Assembly (NCBI GenBank): GCA_004525875.1
Contig: SPBQ01000122.1
Span: forward strand, 1-6,910
Direction: 5' to 3'
Length of the DNA: 6,910 nt
Origin: Myxococcales bacterium
Lineage (GTDB): Bacteria > Desulfobacterota_B > Binatia > UBA1149 > SPBQ01
Shown here: positions 5,938-6,910 of the stretch, piece after piece
Layout of the letters: each line of letters starts with the position of its first letter
Position numbering within the stretch: position 1 is the stretch's first letter
Position numbers and translations under genes: made by a program
Notes under the pieces: model-generated
Told to the model about the DNA's origin: nothing
Databases searched by the model: none
What the model saw: the letters and a program-made list of their open reading frames with translations, nothing else

Positions 5938-6910
5938 CCTCGCTCCGCGACGATGCACTGACAGCCTGGCGGGCGGGCGTTCGCGCCGCCGACGGCGCTG
6001 AACGCGTCGCCCGGTACTTCACCGACCACCCCCGCGTATCCGACGAGCTCGAGCGCACGCTCGTCGTCGCCACTGGCAAGGTCGCCGTGCCCATGGCCGC
6101 GGGCGTCGGAGTGGGGGGTTGCGGCTTCGCGCTGGCGCCGCATCCCGGTGCCGCCGCGTCCTCCACGCCGGCCCCCGTGCTGGCGCCCGGTATCGAGTTG
6201 TTGCACGGAGGTCACCCCGTTCCGGACGCCGTCGGCGTCGAGTCCTCCCGCAAGATCCTTGACGCCGTGTCGGCCCTCGGCGTGGGCGACCGCCTTCTCT
6301 ATCTCGTCTCCGGTGGTAGCTCGGCCCTGTTCGAGGTTCCCGACCCACGGATCGAGCAGGCGGATCTGCTCACCGCTCACGACGAGCTCGTGCGGTCGGG
6401 CGCGAACATTGCGGAGATCAACAGCGTGCGACGCGCGCTCTCCCGGACCAAGGGCGGCCGGCTTGCCGCCGCTGCGCGGCCTGCGTCGGTCTTGACGCTC
6501 GCGATCTCGGACGTTGCGGGTGACGACCCGGCCATCATCGGCTCCGGCCCCACGGTCGCGCCGACTGGCGCGGACCGCGATGGGTCGACGGCTGCGCTCG
6601 AAATCATCAGGCGCTACCGGCTCGAGTCCGTGCTGGCCCCCGCTGTGCTCGAGACGCTTGCGCGCCCCGAGCCTTGCGGACCGGCTAATGTCGAAGGGTT
6701 CGTCGTGCTCGCCTCGGTCGCCACGGCGTGCGCGCAGGCCCGGTGCGTACTTGAAGAAAGGGGCTATCGCTGCGTGTCGCCGCCGGACGGACGGCTGGCT
6801 GGAGACGCCTCCGACGCGGCCCGCACTCTGGCCGAGCTTGCGCGCACGCTCGCGGCCAGGCCGGAGCGGCTCGCTCTTGTGCTCGGTGGCGAGACCACGC
6901 CCCGCGTTCC
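5934..6910 (+). CDS. Glycerate 2-kinase (GckA/TtuD, DUF4147-MOFRL family), 5' part
   Basis: Phosphorylates D-glycerate to 2-phosphoglycerate, feeding C3 acids from glyoxylate, serine or tartrate breakdown into lower glycolysis. About 325 codons are visible, open to the window end; family members usually run to about 400-450 residues. Family blocks in order (numbered from CTG 5934) are: VVATGKVAVPMA with the conserved Lys at 49, GGHPVPD, VSGGSSALFEVP (SGG at 126-128), INSVRRALSRTKGGRLA (162-178), SDVAGDDPAIIGSGPT (192-207), and LVLGGETT at the edge (GGETT 318-322), where the MOFRL domain begins. The frame has no ATG, GTG or TTG at a suitable place. Homology begins at residues LRDDALTAWRAGV, right after CTG 5934, which overlaps the dksA stop as CTGA. 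GTG 5823 or 5832 would add out-of-frame Arg-rich sequence from dksA. The next GTG and ATG lie past the Lys motif. The product is clear; the start codon is inferred. Confidence 0.92.
   Translation, partial: MTSLRDDALTAWRAGVRAADGAERVARYFTDHPRVSDELERTLVVATGKVAVPMAAGVGVGGCGFALAPHPGAAASSTPAPVLAPGIELLHGGHPVPDAVGVESSRKILDAVSALGVGDRLLYLVSGGSSALFEVPDPRIEQADLLTAHDELVRSGANIAEINSVRRALSRTKGGRLAAAARPASVLTLAISDVAGDDPAIIGSGPTVAPTGADRDGSTAALEIIRRYRLESVLAPAVLETLARPEPCGPANVEGFVVLASVATACAQARCVLEERGYRCVSPPDGRLAGDASDAARTLAELARTLAARPERLALVLGGETTPRV

Overview
The window is GC-rich, tightly packed bacterial DNA with every supported gene on the plus strand. A LolA-type periplasmic lipoprotein carrier points to a didermic (Gram-negative) organism. 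The gene order and the sequence style (high GC, GTG/TTG/CTG starts, many Asp/Glu-rich stretches) fit a Gemmatimonadota-like lineage. That assignment is my inference from general impression and cannot be proved from this sequence.

Layout. (1) Bases 2-355 hold the 3' end of uppP (undecaprenyl-diphosphate phosphatase, lipid carrier recycling). (2) After a 68-base gap comes ftsK (424-2802), a complete membrane-anchored DNA translocase with a striking period-5 poly-acidic insert between its Walker A and Walker B motifs. (3) lolA (about 2799-3488) begins at or near the ftsK stop. Its best start is a CTG sharing the CTGA overlap with that stop. (4) yajQ (3516-4001) follows after 27 bases. (5) rimO (3998-5389) starts on a TTG overlapping the yajQ stop (TTGA). 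(6) A 122-base gap (5390-5511) holds a plausible sigma70-type promoter. (7) A DksA/TraR zinc-finger regulator follows (5512-5937). (8) A glycerate 2-kinase (about 5934 to beyond the window end) again appears to start on a CTG in a CTGA overlap.

I read uppP-ftsK-lolA-yajQ-rimO as one likely transcription unit, serving envelope growth, chromosome segregation at division, outer-membrane lipoprotein traffic and ribosome modification. dksA-gckA looks like a second unit, pairing an RNA-polymerase secondary-channel regulator with a C3 carbon enzyme. The first unit is mostly housekeeping genes.

I found no mobile element, CRISPR array, tRNA, rRNA, convincing terminator or obvious new defence-type system. 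The points most worth a second look are the acidic tandem-repeat insert inside the FtsK motor, a well-spaced internal ribosome-binding site and ATG right after that insert, and the repeated CTGA stop/start junctions.
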